Shown here: positions 62,615 to 64,000 of the stretch, in pieces | Layout of the letters: every line of letters starts with the position of its first letter | How positions within the stretch are numbered: the stretch's first letter is position 1 | DNA from: Agromyces archimandritae | GTDB lineage: Bacteria > Actinomycetota > Actinomycetes > Actinomycetales > Microbacteriaceae | Assembly: GCF_018024495.1 (NCBI RefSeq) | Contig: NZ_CP071696.1 | Span: 2,666,001-2,730,000, forward strand | Direction of reading: 5' to 3' | Length of the DNA: 64,000 nt | Program-made: the position numbers and the translations under genes | Notes under the pieces: generated by a model | Databases searched by the model: none | What the model was told of the DNA's origin: nothing | Seen by the model: the letters and a program-made list of their open reading frames with translations, nothing else

Positions 62615-64000
62615 ATGGCCGACGGCTCCTCGTTCTACATCACCACGCCCATCTTCTACGTCAACGACGTGCCCCACATCGGGCACGCGTACACGGAGGT
62701 GGCGACCGACGTGCTCGCACGCTGGCACCGCCAGGCGGGCGACGACACCTGGATGCTGACGGGGACCGACGAGCACGGCCAGAAGATCCTGCGCACGGCG
62801 ACCGCGAACGGCGTCACGCCGAAGGAGTGGGCCGACAAGCTCGTGGCGGATGCGTGGATCCCGCTGCTCGAGACCGTCGACGTCGCCAACGACGACTTCA
62901 TCCGCACCACCGACGAACGTCATGAGCGGAACGTGCAGAAGTTCCTGCAGAAGCTCTACGACGACGGCCACATCTACGCCGGCGAATACGAGGGCTTCTA
63001 CTGCGTCGGCTGCGAGGAGTACAAGCAGGAGTCCGAGCTCGTCGCCGGCACCGGCGAGTACGAGGGTCAGCTCGTGTGCGCGATCCACTCGAAGCCCGTC
63101 GAACTGCTGCACGAGAAGAACTACTTCTTCCGCACCTCGGCCTTCGCCGAACGCCTGCTCGAGCTCTACGAGACCCGCCCCGACTTCGTCCAGCCCGAGT
63201 CGGCCCGCAACGAGGTGCTCGGCTGGGTGCGCGCGGGCCTTGCGGACCTGTCGATCTCGCGCTCGACCTTCGACTGGGGCGTCAAGGTGCCCTGGGACGA
63301 GTCGCACGTCGTCTACGTCTGGTTCGACGCGCTGCTGAACTACATCACCGCCGCCGGCTACGGCGAGGACGAGGAGCAGTTCGCCAGGCGCTGGCCGGCG
63401 CAGCACATCGTCGGCAAAGACATCCTGCGCTTCCACGCCGTCATCTGGCCGGCGATGCTCATGGCCGCCGGCCTCGAGGTGCCCCGCGGCGTCTTCGGGC
63501 ACGGCTGGCTGCTCGTCGGCGGCGAGAAGATGTCGAAATCGAAGCTCACCGGCATCGCCCCCGAGCAGATCACCGAGACCTTCGGCTCCGATGCGTTCCG
63601 CTATTACTTCATGCGCGCGATCCACTTCGGCCAGGACGGCTCGTTCTCGTGGGAGGATCTCGCGGCCCGCTACCAGGCGGAGCTCGCCAACGGCTTCGGC
63701 AACCTCGCCTCGCGCGTGATCGCGATGATCACCCGCTACTGCGACGGCGTCGTGCCGGCCGCCGGGGCCCTCGAGCCTGCCGACGAGCGGATCCGCGCCG
63801 TCGAGCGTGCCGCGACCGAGCGGTCGTGGGCGGCCGTCGGCGGCCTGCACATCGACGAGGCCATCGCCGAGGTGTGGCAGCTGGTGGATGCCCTGAACGG
63901 CTACCTCACCGAGCAGGAGCCGTGGGCGCTCGCGAAGGACCCGGCGAAGCGCGAACGGCTCGGGACCGTGCTCGCGACCGCGTACCGCGGGCTCGGCACG
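62615..64000 (+). CDS. metG: Methionyl-tRNA synthetase, 5' part (runs off the window)
   Basis: The first 462 residues are present. They show the class I HIGH motif (21-24, PHIGHAYTEV), the LTGTDEHGQKI block, the connective insert (CVGCEEYKQESEL) and KMSKS (305-309), followed by DAFRYYFMRAIHFGQDGSFSWEDL. It charges tRNA-Met. The insert has a reduced set of zinc cysteines (CxxC without the second pair), as in the MetG2 type. The anticodon-binding domain begins near the window edge. Confidence 0.96.
   Translation, partial: MADGSSFYITTPIFYVNDVPHIGHAYTEVATDVLARWHRQAGDDTWMLTGTDEHGQKILRTATANGVTPKEWADKLVADAWIPLLETVDVANDDFIRTTDERHERNVQKFLQKLYDDGHIYAGEYEGFYCVGCEEYKQESELVAGTGEYEGQLVCAIHSKPVELLHEKNYFFRTSAFAERLLELYETRPDFVQPESARNEVLGWVRAGLADLSISRSTFDWGVKVPWDESHVVYVWFDALLNYITAAGYGEDEEQFARRWPAQHIVGKDILRFHAVIWPAMLMAAGLEVPRGVFGHGWLLVGGEKMSKSKLTGIAPEQITETFGSDAFRYYFMRAIHFGQDGSFSWEDLAARYQAELANGFGNLASRVIAMITRYCDGVVPAAGALEPADERIRAVERAATERSWAAVGGLHIDEAIAEVWQLVDALNGYLTEQEPWALAKDPAKRERLGTVLATAYRGLGT

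Overview
The window is high-GC DNA from an actinomycete, most likely a member of the Microbacteriaceae. The rRNA signature, codon use, many leaderless genes and the neighbourhood of small housekeeping genes all fit; I cannot name the genus. It opens in the spacer before a 23S rRNA gene, continues through 5S rRNA and a strong terminator, and closes inside metG, so both ends are cut. I see no tRNA, CRISPR array, complete insertion sequence, attachment site or replication origin.

3.7-26.6 kb is mostly single-gene units: a thioredoxin-like YyaL protein, a SNPPF-type methyltransferase, a circularly permuted amine oxidase lipoprotein, a J-domain/NERD gene broken by a frameshift, an M18 aminopeptidase, two rhodaneses, L-serine dehydratase, a tandem GNAT, two paralogous membrane proteins, a Fic protein on a small island, a squalene-cyclase-like protein, a GIY-YIG protein embedded in palindromic repeats, MetY with a CoA-binding partner, and a cysteine hydrolase. 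At 26.8 kb a guanidine-III riboswitch precedes a guanidinium exporter.

27.1-41.6 kb is the main accessory feature: an 11-gene minus-strand RiPP cluster of the azole-forming (TOMM) type. In transcription order it holds a leader-binding E1-like protein, YcaO-1, a SagB-like dehydrogenase, a LanB-type dehydratase, a thiopeptide-type LanB C-domain protein, an M50-type membrane protease with a PqqD-like head, a 61-residue precursor whose last 28 residues are 26 Ser/Thr/Cys, an ABC exporter pair, YcaO-2 and a small membrane protein. Most junctions are 4-nt stop/start overlaps. The expected product is a heavily azole-bearing, dehydrated peptide. Only one C-domain protein is present, so a thiopeptide macrocycle is not assured.

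41.8-55.8 kb holds a YeiH transporter, a small P-loop kinase and a cell-wall sugar salvage locus: murQ divergent from nagZ, namZ, an Opp/Dpp-type ABC importer, a MurR/RpiR regulator, a serine hydrolase and a GNAT. It mirrors the Bacillus murQ-murR-murP-amiE-nagZ-namZ locus, but has an ABC importer instead of the PTS and has intracellular glycosidases. A shared 13-bp motif (GTA-N7-TAC) lies in both control regions.

55.8-64 kb holds a three-gene unknown island bounded by a relic of the 3' end of the neighbouring mannosyltransferase gene, then that gene, rsmI, a VapBC-type module, a decayed SDR gene, an NADP-dependent oxidoreductase and the 5' part of metG. Two islands here (fic, and 56.1-57.4 kb) are each flanked by a degraded second copy of the adjacent host gene.
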